In this document: in pieces, positions 63,240 to 64,000 of the stretch | Layout of the letters: each line of letters starts with the position of its first letter | Numbering within the stretch: position 1 is the first letter of the stretch | Assembly (NCBI GenBank): GCA_030323885.1 | Contig: CM059189.1 | Coordinates: 42,995,428 to 43,059,427, forward strand | Length of the DNA stretch: 64,000 bases | Origin: Branchipolynoe longqiensis | Taxonomy: Eukaryota > Annelida > Polychaeta > Phyllodocida > Polynoidae | Direction: 5' to 3' | Position numbers and translations under genes: made by a program | The notes under the pieces: generated by a model | Told to the model about the DNA's origin: nothing | The model's database searches: none | Seen by the model: only the letters and a program-made list of their open reading frames with translations

Positions 63240-63558
63240 ATGTATGTATACTAATAAATATAATATATAACATATATAATACATATAATATATATAGTAT
63301 ATTCCAGTGCGTGAGTGACAGTATTCGCGGCACTGGGGGGGGGCGCCAGCTGTCCCACCCAGGGGAGGGGCCACCCATAAAGTAGTACACAGAATCAGGG
63401 TGGCCAGTAGGGGATATTCCCTTACGCGCCTTTATACTCGCATAAGTTTTATACATCACATATATTATATATAATATATGTGATATATATGATGTATATG
63501 ATATATATGATATATTGATATATATGAGATATGATATATATGATATATATAATATATT
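63240..63558. repeat. TA-rich tracts and a GGGGGGGCGCC block (PAH intron 10)
   Basis: ATATAT-type repeats, many palindromic (TGATATATATGATATA). The block at 63330-63450 shares TTTATACTCGCATAA with 33827-33845. Confidence 0.8.
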
Positions 63559-63793
63559 AAGAGTTCAGGCGCAAAACCACATAAACGCCAATCCAAAAAT
63601 GGAGATAAACATTTGAATCAAACCTTGAAAAAGTTAGTTTTGTTATATTCCGACTTTTTTGTTCATTGCTCCATAACCATATGATCATAAGACAAGTGGA
63701 ATTAGTGAGAATTAAAATTATTTTCAGGTAGAAATCTGTTATTTAAACTACATGTTTGGATCGATGTTTACGTGGTTTTGTGCCTGAACTCTT
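63559..63793. mobile_element. MITE with AAGAGTTCAGGC ends (PAH intron 10)
   Basis: AAGAGTTCAGGCGCAAAACC ACATAAAC and, inverted, GTTTACGTGGTTTTGTGCCT GAACTCTT. 28-bp arms with two mismatches; 235 bp; set in a TA-rich tract. Confidence 0.9.
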
Positions 63794-64000
63794 CATATAT
63801 GATATATATAATATATAATGTATAACATATTATATATATATATATAATATACAAATATATATATAATATATATAATATAATATATATTATATAATGCATA
63901 AAGTATGTGAATATACCTACAGAATTCTATTTTCTCTATATTATGGGTCAATTTATGTAATAATTATTTCCTACGCGCTAGCATGTAAATTACTGCGTGA
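63794..64000. repeat. TA-rich tract and end of window (PAH intron 10)
   Basis: TATATAATATAT repeats to 63895, then AT-rich unique sequence. No exon seen before the window ends. Confidence 0.7.

Overview
The window is nuclear DNA of an invertebrate animal, with two conserved, intron-bearing metazoan genes on the + strand. Positions 15-1518 carry the 3' end of SHPRH (SNF2-family E3 ligase: last helicase motifs and C-terminus). Positions 31150-63200 carry the first ten coding exons of phenylalanine hydroxylase (PAH); the remaining 3' exons lie beyond the window. A marine lophotrochozoan, perhaps a mollusc, is my best guess. It rests on a tRNA-derived SINE at 47.7-48.1 kb that I remember as typical of molluscs, and on exon and intron sizes; the taxon is inference.

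Layout. 0-2.1 kb: SHPRH 3' end, whose last exon runs into a 51-bp minisatellite. 2.2-5.1 kb: small DNA elements, SINE pieces and a LINE relic. 5.47-16.08 kb: a nested pair of tyrosine-recombinase retrotransposons. An old, decayed DIRS-like element on + is bounded by a 36-bp inverted repeat and carries an unusual array of about 16 hairpin-forming repeats. Into its 3' end a young, very GC-rich Ngaro-like element has inserted on - (gag, RT/RNase H, tyrosine recombinase, split direct repeats). A 91-bp perfect inverted repeat abuts the right end. 16.4-31 kb: gene-free, filled with SINEs, MITE-like elements, foldback elements and micro/minisatellites. 31-64 kb: PAH, whose introns are packed with the same repeat families, several of them within 15-40 bp of splice sites.

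Coding logic. PAH exons join in phase from the initiator to residue 358, giving the ACT domain and most of the catalytic domain with both iron histidines and the iron glutamate. Exon sizes match my recollection of human PAH, except that the human exon 6 equivalent is split in two (51+146 nt) and the exon 8+9 equivalent is one exon (127 nt). Besides the two host genes and the retroelement ORFs I find no convincing protein-coding gene. Most long reading frames are shadows of GC-rich retroelement DNA or of simple repeats.

The repeats give a readable insertion history. A MITE family with TIR TAGATAAAAGATTCACCC makes 9-bp target duplications (three copies). A second family whose ends read TTAA-AGYTGCATAGTCC inserts at TTAA, and one copy has its empty site preserved in a paralogous element in this window. 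All coordinates were read by eye; boundaries of degenerate repeats are good to about 10-20 bp.
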